Origin: Impatiens glandulifera
Lineage: Eukaryota > Streptophyta > Magnoliopsida > Ericales > Balsaminaceae
Assembly: GCF_907164915.1 (NCBI RefSeq)
Contig: NC_061863.1
Location: forward strand, 67,633,364 to 67,697,363
Direction of reading: 5' to 3'
DNA: 64,000 nt
The notes below the pieces were generated by a model, which searched no databases, had not been told where the DNA came from, and saw only the letters and a program-made list of their open reading frames with translations. The translations under genes and the position numbers were made by a program. Positions 1 to 10,865 of the stretch are shown here, piece by piece (positions within the stretch are counted from its first letter, which is position 1; every line of letters starts with the position of its first letter).

Positions 1-1333
1 TTTTTTTAAAAATATTTTATTTGGCCTTGTTTGGATATTATTGATTTTAATATTTTTTAATTATATATATATATATATATTAACAAATGATTTGTTAGTT
101 TAAATTCAATCTGTATTAAATATAAAATAATTATTAAATATTTTATTCAAATTTATTTATATATTTAAAGAATCACCATTTATTATTCTAATTAATTTTT
201 TTATAATAAAATATTTAAATATTTATATTTACATTAATTTAATTTAAATATAATAAATTATGTTTGATAAAAATTTTGACATAAAATTATTTTATGAAAA
301 ATATAGCATTGAGTTACACTTCCTATAGCACGAGTTTGAATTGAAAAAAATTATAATTGGAATAATCATCTAATGATAATAGTGGGGGTCTGAAGTGCAT
401 TTATTGTACCTGCCTTATTTTATTTTATTTAAAAAAAAAAAACAAAATAAAACTTCATATTTAATATTTTTAATAATTCATTTGTAAAGATGTGTTTATA
501 ATAGATAATTCATAGATGTGTTTATAACAGATATTACATCTCATATTAAAATAAAATATTTAATTTATTTAATTTAAAAATATAAATATTTTAAAGTAAA
601 TGTATATATATTTATTTATTATGAAATTTTAATCAATTTTGTATTTTATAAAATAAAAAGGATAAAAACGAACAAACTATTTTAATCATTTTATTTCATT
701 TAAATTTAAATCTTTAATATATTGATTTAAGTTGAATACTATAGTTTATTATACTGTTATTAATATAGTTTCGAACTCAAATATAATAAATAACTAATAA
801 TTTAAATAAAATAAAGTTTGGTTTTGTTTTAAAAATATAAAATAATCATTAAATATTTTGTTAAAATTTATTTATATATTTAAAAGACTTTTCAAATACT
901 AAAATATCACTATTTATCAAACTCAAAATGAATTAACCATTTATTTGATTAGCAAAAATTATTATTATTATTATTATTATTATTATAAACTCTTTTTACT
1001 TAAGATAGTCAATAACAATAATAATCATTATTTAATAAAAAATAATTTTAAATTTTAAACTTTAAACTAATCATCAATAAACATTAAATTACTAATATAA
1101 ATTGGATAAATATAATTAGTACATACATATAACAAAAAGAAGTATCTGAGTTGAGAAGAACAAATGGCTAGCTCTATTTTTCTGAAGCAGCTTGACCTCC
1201 ATATTTGGAGTATACTCCTGTTAGAACTGCTTTCTCTCTGAACTTTAACCTGATACATAAATTAAGACCTTATTCATTAAGAGGAGAACATAGCTCAAAA
1301 CTTTTCATATATTCTTATCATTATTGCATTTCC
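1..1333. other. AT-rich intergenic sequence
   Basis: No gene is visible. The stretch is very AT-rich, with an (AT)n tract near 66-80 and a TTA/ATT triplet microsatellite near 961-986. The last ~200 bases are probably the 3' UTR of the minus-strand gene that ends at 1334. The opening bases resemble the degenerate transposon-derived AT-rich DNA seen elsewhere in the window, but no element boundaries are recognisable. Confidence 0.6.
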
Positions 1334-2849
1334 CTACCTATTTGCAGATCCGGGTATATTAAGTTGTGGTTGTTTCTGCGCTTTCTTCTTAGCCATAGGC
1401 TTCTTAGGATTACCCTTTTTTGCTGGTTCTTGAGATTTTCTTGCGGGCGTAGAAATGGTGGCAGTCTTCTTTTGTGTGGTTTTTGGTTCTTCTTCATCAT
1501 CATCATCATCAACATCAGAGAAATCGAAAGCTTCCAAATCTTCTTCAGGGATGTCCTCCACAACAGATTCAAAATCAATACTAACATCTCCTTTTAAACT
1601 GGATGATGATTGAGAAGCATAAGATTTATCTTTCACTGGCAACTTCCCTATAGTATCATTAGATTTTCCTTTCACTGGCAACTTCTCTATAGTATCATTA
1701 GATTTCAGGGAATTTGGATCAATTATCTCAAGGGTGATCTTCTTTTGGATCTTACCAAAAGATATATCTTGTTCCGAAAATAGTTGCACAAACCTGCAAG
1801 TATTTTAAGGAAAAACATAGATGTGATCACAAAAGACGGATTAAGAGATTTTGCAATTAACAACAGCTCAATTGTTTGTGAAAAACATTGAATGGTTACT
1901 TTTTGGCATGTGCCTCAGAATGAAGATAGACAAAGGCAAAGCCCTTGCAGATAGGGTCTCTAGTCTTTTTGTTGCCATCATTTGCTGGAACTATGTTGAG
2001 GATTCCAGGAACCCCTTTGAAAGCCAACTGCAGATCCCTATGGATGTTCTTCTTCTTGGGAAGGTTGACCAAACGTACACAAATCCCAGTTTGAATGGGC
2101 TCTTCTTCTTTGGCTGCAAGCCCTACACAATGCTAGATCAGCACAACAAACCAACTATTCTTCTATAAACAAGTAATAGAAAGAATATAACAGGCATTTC
2201 ATTTCAGGTCATTCATTCAGATTACTGTTGAATAATGTTGTAGGAATTACTAGTGGAACTTGCAGTTAGAGATGAAATTTGCATAGCAAATAAGAATATA
2301 CTGAAAATGTGGCATATGAAATTGTATATATAACGAGCAACCTTTCAGTTTCTGAGGCACTTTCTGGGCGTTAGGGTTGCTTGCTTCACTTTTGAGCTTA
2401 TTTTTATTGGAAAGCAGGGCTTGTCTGCTCTGTTCCATTTCGTCGAACAGCTTGTCTTCAATCGAAGTATCATAAACCTTGCCATCACCAAATCCGCTTG
2501 GCTTGTTCTTAAGCCAATTCTTCATGTTCATTAACGGTATATCTATTTCGTCGTCGTCGTCGTCTTCATCATCTTCATCTTTCCATTCGTCCTCACCTGC
2601 AAATCCTTCCGTTTCCAGAAGGACGTCATTGCTACTTTTGGAGGAAGAAACGGATAAATCGTGCCTCAAATGAGTAAAAGCATCACGAGAGAGGAAATGT
2701 TGCCGTTGGAGGAGGATAGAGGAGAAGTGACCTCCATGAATTTTGACCGAATGACATAGAAAACAGGAATTGGAATTCTGAGGGGCTGTATTGAAAACCG
2801 CTGCTGCTGATGGACATTGAAATGACAAAAATCCACCTCTGCTTAGCAT
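1334..2849 (-). CDS. RBD1: Chloroplast-type RRM RNA-binding protein (RBD1-like)
   Basis: Three exons join in frame: 2342-2849, 1900-2122 and 1334-1793 (GT-AG introns), giving about 396 aa. The Met1 region is rich in Ser, Phe and Arg and poor in acids, like a plastid transit peptide. An Asp/Glu-rich acidic tract follows at about residues 80-105. One RRM spans roughly residues 184-270, with RNP2 reading VRLVNLP and RNP1 reading KGFAFVYL; it crosses both introns. The C-terminal third is acidic, then Lys/Pro-rich, and holds a repeated short motif (KLPVKGKSNDTI-like). In Arabidopsis the related RBD1 (At1g70200, from memory) acts in chloroplast 23S rRNA processing; function here is inferred from architecture and synteny. 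The exon 2 acceptor is ambiguous: 2122 or 2113 both keep frame and differ by three residues. Confidence 0.8.
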
Positions 2850-3306
2850 TGATTCTTTCTTTCTTTTCTTTGCTCTTCAACTTGTTCTTCACGAATCACG
2901 AACCTGAAGCTAACAGCGAGACGAGACGATAAAAATTGCCGGTGACAGTTTACGAATGGTATTTTCTCCTTCCTCTATTTCCGGCGACAACTCTTCAAGT
3001 AAGCGCCTAACAAAAGGCCTAAAAATCACTTCACTTTAGGGCCTTTTAACAGCCCATTGGAGCTTGTTTAGATTTTTTATTTCCTTTTTTCAAAAAAAGT
3101 ATATTATTTAATATAAAAAGTATATTATTTATGTTTTTAATTATTTAATTTTTATTTTATTTCATTTTTATAAAAATATAATAATAATTTGATAGTTAAA
3201 AATAAAAAATGTGATAGTAAGATTTTTAATATGTAATAATAGTTGGAGGACTCCTTTACATATTTAGTTTACTGATTAATTGGGCTTATATCCCCGATTT
3301 CCCTTG
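2850..3306. promoter_or_regulatory. 5' flank of the RRM gene, up to the MULE edge
   Basis: About 150 bases of mixed composition next to the start codon are the likely 5' UTR and promoter of the RRM gene. Beyond ~3060 the DNA is AT-rich with no ORF. The MULE terminal repeat begins at about 3307, so the transposon sits within about 460 bp of this gene's start. Confidence 0.45.
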
Positions 3307-3456
3307 GGGAAATTGGACGAAATGACCCTACAAATAGGGGAAATTGCATCCGTGGTAATGTTTAATAAAATTTGATCTGATGACCACTTATTTTTTTTTT
3401 TGACGATTTTACCCTTTTCGCGTAACGCGAAGGGACTTCGCGTTTCGCGAAGTGAG
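3307..3456 (+). repeat. Left terminal inverted repeat of the MULE
   Basis: Starts at about GGGAAATTGGACGAAATGA and matches the reverse complement of 11874-12021 over ~150 bp with only scattered differences. Its inner part holds two adjacent palindromes: TTCGCG-TAA-CGCGAA at 3417-3431 and CTTCGCG-TTT-CGCGAAG at 3436-3452, with centres 20 bp apart. The second has the same 7-3-7 layout as the units of the internal arrays. Confidence 0.88.
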
Positions 3457-3606
3457 ACGCTGTGAAAAGTCCAGAATACCCTTACTATATAATAAAATCC
3501 GGCCATCTTTTTTTCATTTCTTTTCTTCTTCTTCTCTCTCTTCCCTTCCGCTTTTCTCCTCCTTCTCTCTAATCTCGCCGGCGACGGAGTTCAACGGCGG
3601 CACTCA

Positions 3607-6289
3607 ATGAGCTCCACGACGAGCACAAGCACTGTAACAATTGGTAAGTTTATGTATTTCAAGTTTATTGTTGTTCATTTATGCATTTTCGAATCACTGT
3701 GTTGTTTAGGGTTTCTTCTGATGATACTTCCCGTTTCGCTAAGTACTTCCCGTTTCGCTAAGTACTTCTCGTTTCGCTAAGTACTTCCCGTTTCGCTAAG
3801 TACTTCCCGTTTCGCTAAGTACTTCCCGTTTCGCGAAGGGTTTCCATTTCACAGTATTAATTATCCCGTTTCCCATTTTTCTTGCAGCCGAAGTTTTCGT
3901 TTTCTATAATGGAGAGTGGAAAGTTGATGCTAATGGAATATGGTTTTTTGATGCCTCTTCAATCAAAACATTGGATTTACCCCAAAGTACTCGTTATGCT
4001 GAATTAATTGATAAACTCCATGAAAGACTTCAAGTGCAGAAATCTACCTATGATTTAGTGCTGCAAGTGAAGTATGATATTCCGAATATCACAAATCCTA
4101 AACCCGTTTTTATTGAAGATGATGAGGATCTGAACATATATTTATCACGCTTGATTTTGGGTAGAACTGTGTCACCATTGTGTGTGTCTGTAGTAGAGAA
4201 GTCACAATTTACTAAAGAAAAGATACCACTACTTACCTACCCAACTCAAGAAAGTATTCTCCCACAATTTACTCAGAAAATTGTACCAGAAGCTTTAACC
4301 TCGGAGGTCTTTGTTGAAAGTAATGAAGTCGGAGATAACTCTTTGCCTCACATCCCACTTACTCAGGACTTGCATGCATCGATACCTACACCACATAGTG
4401 CGAGAAGAGCATCAACGGGTACACCTACTAGTGCAAGAAGATCATCATTGGGTACACCATGTAGTGCAAGAAGATCATCATTTGGTACACCATCGACAGA
4501 CATATCACCGACAGACATATCACCAACAGACATATCACCGACAGACCCCTCATTTGCGTTGGCATTAACTACTGAAACTGTATTGGAAGTCGGTGCCTTG
4601 TTTGAAAATAAAAAAGAACTACAACTGATGCTATATAAATATGCGATGGCTAATCATTTTGAATTCAAGGTGGAGAAGTCAAGAAAACATCTTTGGTATG
4701 TGAAATGTTTGGATGAGAAATGCAAGTGGAGATTGCGTGCCGTGAAAGGTAAATTATCTGAGATGTTTGAGATCCGGAAATTCGACCAACAACACTCATG
4801 CTCAGTTCTATCTAGGCTAGAGAAAAAAATGCAAACACCAACATGGGTTATTGGGCAGTACGTGAAGAGTAAGTATATGGACCATCACCATAATCACTTG
4901 CCTAAGAAAATAATTGAAGACATGCAGGCAACTTATGGGGTAAATTTGACTTATAATAAGGCTTGGAGGGCTAGGGAAATGGCATTAGTGGCGGTGCGAG
5001 GAACGGTTGAGGATTCATATGAAAAATTACCCTCATACCTATACATGTTGGAGAAGCATAATCCTGGTACCATAACAGACATCCAAACAGACGAGGTCGG
5101 GCACTTCAAGTATATGTTCATGTCCCTAGGCCTCTCTATTAGGGGTTTCAAAGCATTTTGTCGTCCCGTATTGTGTGTTGATGCCAGTTTTCTTAAGCAC
5201 AAGGTGGGAGGTCAACTATTGGTGGCTATTGCATTAGATGCTAATGAACAATTATATCCTGTCGCATTCGGAGTTGTTGATTCAGAGAATAATAACTCTT
5301 GGACTTATTTTATGCAAAAATTGAGAGAAGCAATTGGATTAGTTGATGATCTCGTCTTCGTATCCGATAGACACCCAAGCATCGCCAATGCCTTATGTGC
5401 TGTTTTTCCAGAAGCATACCACGGTGCGTGCACATATCACATAAAGATGAATATCAACGCGAAATTCAAAACTGATAATTGTCATATGGAGTTTGATATG
5501 GCTTCTCGTGCGTACACCGTCCACGAATTCAATCGTTTTTTTGACAAGATAAGGGTTAAAGATAATAGGATTGCTGCCTATTTGGAAGAAATTGGATTTC
5601 AAAGATGGAGTAGAGCATTTTTCCCCGGTAAGCGATACAATCAACTGACAAGCAATTATGCTGAGAGTTTTAATAGTCAGAGCAGGGAAGCCAGAAAGTA
5701 CCCCATTTCCTCAATGGCCGAGTATTTAAGATTGACAATACAAGGTTGGTTTAATGAGAGAAGAGAAAGAGCGTCCAACCACCGAGAAGTGTTATCTCCA
5801 ACATATGAAAAGTGGTTACGTGAGGGATTCGAGAAGGCTAAATTCTATACAGTATCATCGCTTAACCGATTCGAGTTTTATGTGCATGACAATGAGTCTC
5901 ATTTTAAAGTTAATTTGAAAGACATGAACTGCACTTGTAGGGTATTTGAAGTTTCTGGTCTTCCTTGTACTCATGCAATGGCTGCTGCCCGTCACCGCAA
6001 TTTGGTTTGTTATGACTTTTGTTCAAGGTATTATTCAGCTCACATGTTCAATCTATTTAACCAATTGTTTAATCGTTTTATTTTCCATTCTTACAGATAT
6101 TACACAACTGAATCTTGGATGAATGCATATGCGGAGACATGTTACCCTGCTGGTGATGAAGACGATTGGGATATTCCCGAAATGATCAAGGAACGCGTAT
6201 GTCTAAAACCACCTGTCAAGGTTAAGAAAGGGCGCCCACAAACAAAGCGTAGGTCATCTCAAGGTGAGGTACGTAAGGCTCCGAGATGA
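3607..6289 (+). CDS. MULE transposase (mudrA-like), truncated before its zinc knuckle
   Basis: Exons 3607-3643, 3888-6027 and 6097-6289 give 789 aa. ATG 3607 is preferred over the internal Met at 3971: a clean GT-AG intron joins the 12-codon first exon in frame to a typical PB1-like MULE N-terminus (EVFVFYNGEW). The second intron (6028-6096, 69 nt) has no stop and keeps frame, so it reads as coding if missed; removing it restores the conserved CSRYYTTESW. Other parts are a Ser/Arg repeat region (SARRSS and TDISP units, ~180-225), a MULE DNA-binding domain, a DDE transposase domain with D444, D506 and likely E605, and a SWIM finger (CTC...CTH). The frame stops at TGA 6287, but the next codons encode a zinc knuckle (CSSCGGLGHNRATC) and run open to TGA 6440. 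CGA to TGA is a CpG-type change, so a point nonsense mutation is likely. Confidence 0.88.
3725..3838 (+). repeat. 19-bp tandem array 1 (transposase intron 1)
   Basis: Six head-to-tail copies of a 19-bp unit, TACTTCCCGTTTCGCTAAG, lie inside intron 1 (3644-3887) of the transposase gene. The last copy ends TTTCGCGAAG, identical to the palindrome half in the terminal repeat. Unlike the other arrays, these units are imperfect dyads. Confidence 0.9.
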
Positions 6290-6442
6290 TGCAGCTCATG
6301 TGGTGGACTAGGACATAATAGGGCCACATGCAAAGCAGTCATGCCTGCTCCATCTACTGCAAAAGCATCATCATCTAAGCATCATGACTCTTCTTCTCAA
6401 CAGCACGAGCCATCATCTCAACAATATGAGCCTTTAGATTGA
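6290..6442 (+). pseudogene. Stranded C-terminal tail of the transposase, with zinc knuckle
   Basis: This is the in-frame continuation of the transposase after TGA 6287-6289. It begins with a CCHC knuckle of the form CxxC-x4-H-x4-C, followed by a Ser/His/Gln-rich tail ending at TGA 6440-6442. Such knuckles close many MULE transposases. It is translated only if the stop is suppressed, or in copies lacking the mutation. Confidence 0.7.
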
Positions 6443-6600
6443 TTGGGATAAGTTGTATAAGTGTTTTGTATAAGCTGTATTATGTACTCGGATAAGTTGT
6501 ACTCGGATAAGTTGTACTCGGATAAGTTGTAATCGGATAAGTTGTAATCGGATAAGTTGTAATCTGTATGTTGTATCTAGTTTATCTGTGTACTGAAGGA

Positions 6601-6785
6601 GTACTTAACGCTTCGTTAAGTGCTTAACGCTTCGTTAAGTGCTTAACGCTTCGTTAAGTGCTTAACGCTTCGTTAAGTGCTTAACGCTTCGTTAAGTGCT
6701 TAACGCTTCGTTAAGTGCTTAACGCTTCGTTAAGTGCTTAACGCTTCGTTAAGTACTTAACGCTTCGTTAAACGCTTCGTTAAGT
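6601..6785 (+). repeat. 19-bp tandem array 2 (3' of the transposase)
   Basis: About 9.5 head-to-tail copies at an exact 19-bp period. Each holds the perfect 17-bp dyad CTTAACG-CTT-CGTTAAG plus a 2-bp linker (TG or TA). It lies between the convergent genes. A lesser array of GGATAAGTTGTA-type 15-bp repeats precedes it at about 6490-6560. Confidence 0.95.
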
Positions 6786-7037
6786 AAAACTTGGTTTAAG
6801 TGAGTTTAAGTTAGTTACTTGGTACATTGATTTATATGTTCATACATTGATTTATATGTTCAATTCTTTGGTATGTAAATATCAGACTACCAACCAACCA
6901 GACTACATTAAAACTACAAATATTTTAACATGAAATGTAACTTAAGTTGAAGTTCTACCCAAAAAGTAATACAAGTTCAGAATACATAAGCACAAGTCAA
7001 GTTCTATCCAAAAATCAATAAACGATTACAATACAAA

Positions 7038-10000
7038 CTAAGGTTCTGTAATTTGATGAAATAACCGGACCGCCATCTTTTGTCGAAAAAACTCGATTTC
7101 ATTGGAAGTCACCTTCTCTACACCTAAACCAGCAGTCAAGTATTCCATGTGCATAAGCATAAATACACCACAATCCCCACTTTCTTCTGCTCTAGGGACT
7201 TCCCCATATTTGGCAACTGTATTTTTGGCTGGGTGTGGCAACCTTTTATATGTCAGTTTCTGGAAATTGAAATTAGGATACCGTTTTAGCTCAGCATCAC
7301 TTGCTCCCATTGCATATATTCGTGGAAACATCTCACACAAAGGTCTCATGTATGGATCGAGATTCCTATAAATACTCGAGTCGCAGTCATAAACGTCAAT
7401 GTGATTATCTTGTACACGAACGACGCACAATACCCAATGCTTGTTGCCAATGTTCAAAGGCACGTAAATATCGTCTACTAGTGGCCATTCTGGCATATGT
7501 CTATAAGGCGCTCCCCAGAAGTACTGAGAAAATACGTCTGCTATTGGAAATTTTTCAGGATCTTTTTTATAGTTCGGGTACTCTCGCCTCATCATATCTG
7601 CTAATAAGCAATCCCCTATTGATACTTTACAATGTTTATATGTCTTGGGATATTGCTCAATCCTTTTGCGCAACAAGTGGCAGACTGCGTCGATTTCCTA
7701 CAAAATGGGGGAAAAGGCAGCATATATCAAAAACCTTATTCATAACTTAAAGAATTAATATGAAATGCAAGACTTACAGGATCTTTAAGCCATGTGGACT
7801 TTGTTAGAACTCTAACAAACAACTTCTTTCGTGCTTCGCAAGTAAACACAGTTTTTGTCTCATCATTGGTAGCTTCATCTTTCAACCAATTCTGTAATTG
7901 AACCAACAACTCATCATCAAATTTTTGAAGGGGATTGATAGTTAATGGATCATTCGTCTTTGGCTGTTTTGACAAAGAAGGGTTGGTGTAGTCTTCATCT
8001 TTCTTCTGCTTCCTCACTCTTTTTTTGGGAACTACTCCTTTAGGTGGAGTGTTGTATAATTGGAAATCATCATCATCGTTCTCATCATTCCCATCCCTCG
8101 AATCCTTCCCATCCTTCCCATCGTTCTCATCCTTCCCATCCGTGGCATCCTTCTCAACCTTGACTTTCTTCTCAACCTTCCCAACCTTGGCTTTCTTCTC
8201 AACCTTCTCAACCTTCTCAACCTTGACCTTATCCTTCTTTTTCTCAATTATTTCTTGCATCATATCGGAGAGCAACATCTCCCCACCATCTACCTTCACA
8301 TCATTCACAATCTCCCCACCATCCACCTTCACATTATTCTCAGTCTCGTCCACCTTCACCACACTATCCTCCGCCTTCCTATCCTGCAAAAATAGAATAA
8401 CAGTGTGGTCAACGTTTACTTCCCGAAACATTAGACTTCGCTAATCAAAACTTACCTCAGTTTTATCCTCCTCCTTCACACTCTCCTCCTCCACCTTCCC
8501 ATCCTTCATCTCCATCTCATTCGTCATCATCTCCTCCACCTTCCCATCCTGCAAAAAGAAAACAACAGTGTGGTCAACGTTTACTTCCCGAAACATTAGA
8601 CTTCGCTAATCAAAACTTACCTCAGTTTTATCCTCCACCTTCACACTCTCCTCCTCCACCTTCCTATCCTTCATCTCCATCTCATTCGTCATCATCTCCT
8701 CCACCTTCCCATCCTGCAAAAAGAAAACAACAGTGTGGTCAGCGTTTACTTCCCGAAACAACATTTGACTTCACTAAGTAAAACTTACCTCAGTTATATC
8801 CTCCACCTTCTCACTCTCCTCCTCCACCTTCCCATCTTTCATCTCCATGTCATTCGTCTTCATCTTCTCCACATTCCCTTCCTGCAAAAATAAAACAACA
8901 GTGTGGTCAGTTAAGAACAACAAAAGATAAGTACTTAACGCTTCGCTAAGTACTTAACGAAGCGTTAAGTACTTAGCGAAGCGTTAAGTACTTAACGAAG
9001 CGTTAAGTACTTAGCGAAGCGTTAAGTACTTAACGAAGCGTTAAGTACTTAACGAAGCGTTAAGCACTTAACGAAGCGTTAAGCACTTAACGAAGCGTTA
9101 AGTACTTAACGAAGCGATAAGTATCTTCATCTTACCTCAGTGTTGGCCTTCTTTTCCAATTTGCTCTTCTTCTTCTTCTTCTTCTTCTTCCTCTCCTCCT
9201 CCATACTATCTAATTTGACAATTAAAGTGGCCATCCTTTGGTTGGATTTGGCTAATAACTGTTCGCACATACTAACAACCAACTTTTTCATATAAGCCTT
9301 GTGATTTGTTTGAGTTTCTTCGTAAGCTGTTTTCATCTCTTTGAGCTCCTCCTTCACCTCTTTGATGAGCTCCTCCTTCAGCGCTTTTACCTCCTCTTTC
9401 AGCTCTTCACATTTACATCCAACAGAAGATGTTGGAGGTAATCCAGCACTAGTAGCGGATGGGGGGCTAGGAATGTTGGCAGGACTAGATTCATAAGCAA
9501 GCTTCCTCTTCAGGTTTACGGCTTCTTTGAGATTAAGCGCAGCCTTTCTCTTCCGGGTGTTTGGTTTGGAAGTAGGTTCTTCATGTTCATCCTCAGGTTC
9601 ACTTCCCTCCTCTTCATCATCATAATCCTCCTTCACTAACTTCCCTTCTGTAAATCCCTCAAAAAATTCATCAGTTGACTCATCTATTTGTTCAAAGTCC
9701 TCACCACTGTATAACTTCTTCTCCATGGAGGACTCTTCCATCTCAGTCAGATCCGTTGTCTCTAGGGCAGTCTTTATCTCGATGAGGGTGTTCTTCCTGT
9801 TGGAATGATAGACTAACAACCTTGGGCGTAGAGGATCATTAAGCTCATTCTTTCTAGCAAATTTAGGAACAAAACCTTTGATGACCTCATATGTCCACAC
9901 TTGAAATGCCAGTGCAAACCCATAAATGTTATAAGCAAAAGGAGCATAAGGATCAGTACTCTTTTCCTTCTTCTTCTTATAATATTTGTGACTGAGATGT

Positions 10001-10602
10001 CTCATGTTCTTGTTCAAACCCTTGAGGGTGGCTCTGAAGGTCACCTTCCCCCAAGGAAATCGGAGGAAACTTTCCTCGTCTTCGACCATGTGGAGGATTT
10101 TGGCAAATACCACCCTCCTTGGGTCAAATGAAAATAGGTACTGGCAAATCAAGCATACCAGCCCCATCTTCCAGGCATCTTCCTTATCTCTACATTTCAA
10201 AAAAGCAGTCTCCAAGTCTTGCATTACTACACTCGTCTTCCCTTTAAAATATTTTACCAACAGAGGTGGACAACCTCGGCATTCTTCTTCGTTCACCTCA
10301 GGAAACCTTCCGAAGTTTAGGCCCGTCACCAAGGCGTACTCTTTCATACCAAACACAAGTTCTTGCTCATTGATATTGAAAGTAATCTCCTTGGAGGTTG
10401 AGGTTACCCTCCTAAGCAACATGTGATGTACAATAGTTCCTGAGAACTGCAACACTGGCGCAGAGACTATATATCTGAATTGGGTATTGTACACCTTCTC
10501 CACAAGATCCATTTCCTCAAACTTCATAACAATCTTCTTAAGGCAGAGGACGCTTTTCCAAGAAATCCGTCCAGGGAAATCAGGAACGGTAGTTTCTGCC
10601 AT
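7038..10602 (-). CDS. DUF1985 - Ulp1 (C48) cysteine protease protein carried by the MULE
   Basis: Six exons, all in phase 0: 9136-10602, 8789-8881, 8621-8713, 8456-8548, 7778-8383 and 7038-7697, about 1003 aa. The N-terminus holds a DUF1985-like domain (~40-200), then an acidic region, coiled coil and poly-Lys run. Exons 2-4 are near-identical 93-bp duplicates. Exon 5 is Lys/Val/Glu/Asp repeat-rich and probably disordered. The last exon is a Ulp1 protease domain with His871 (KHWVL), Asp888 (VYDCD) and Cys960 (SGDCGVF). The Gln usually found a few residues before the Cys is not apparent (PRAEESGDC), so activity is uncertain. Ulp1 proteases process SUMO or related modifiers; what they do for a MULE is unresolved. 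A TAG acceptor directly precedes the ATG, and a donor at 11068 suggests a 5' UTR intron (10603-11068). It converges on the transposase gene. Confidence 0.85.
8383..8881 (-). repeat. Tandem exon-intron duplication in the DUF1985-Ulp1 gene
   Basis: Exon starts at 8881, 8713, 8548 and 8383 are spaced 168, 165 and 165 bp. Each of the first three units has a 93-bp exon with near-identical sequence plus a ~72-75 bp intron that is also conserved. The start of exon 5 (DRKAEDSVVKV...) looks like a fourth copy that lost its donor and reads into unique sequence. All units are phase 0, so copy number can change without shifting frame. Confidence 0.9.
8930..9121 (-). repeat. 19-bp tandem array 3 (protease gene intron 1)
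   Basis: About ten units at a 19-bp period inside coding intron 1 (8882-9135). The first is in the CTT orientation; the rest carry AAG at the centre (ACTTAACGAAGCGTTAAGT). Some units have TTAGCG instead of TTAACG in one arm. The array fills about three quarters of the intron. Confidence 0.93.
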
Positions 10603-10655
10603 CTACAAAAGGAACAACAACAAAAATGTAAGATCATATACATAGACCACATCAA

Positions 10656-10865
10656 ACGTTAAGTACTTAACGCTTCGTTAAGTCCTTAACGCTTCGTTAA
10701 GTCCTTAACGCTTCGTTAAGTACTTAACGCTTCGTTAAGTACTTAACGCTTCGTTAAGTACTTAACGCTTCGTTAAGTACTTAACGAAGCGTTAAGTACT
10801 TAACGAAGCGTTAAGTACTTAACGAAGCGTTAAGTACTTAACGAAGCGTTAAGTACTTAACGAAT
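10656..10865. repeat. 19-bp array 4, switching orientation (large hairpin)
   Basis: About six units with CTT centres (10656-10780) run directly into about five with AAG centres (10780-10865). Because of the switch, the block is one inverted repeat with arms of roughly 85 bp, made of units that are palindromic themselves. It lies in the inferred 5' UTR intron of the DUF1985-Ulp1 gene, just upstream of its start codon. Confidence 0.93.

Noticed and set aside
1205..1597. Plus-strand ORF over the RRM gene
   Set aside because: Antisense shadow of the acidic and Lys-rich C-terminal exon; no family features.
3971..6289. Transposase starting at the first Met of the long ORF
   Set aside because: An upstream ATG at 3607, joined by a clean intron, extends the protein with a typical MULE N-terminus.
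6601..6785. CRISPR-like array
   Set aside because: The 19-bp units are contiguous with 2-bp linkers and no unique spacers, in a plant nuclear element.
8025..8444. Plus-strand ORFs rich in Ser/Phe and Ile/Leu over 8.0-8.4 kb
   Set aside because: Antisense reading of the repetitive exon 5 of the DUF1985-Ulp1 gene.
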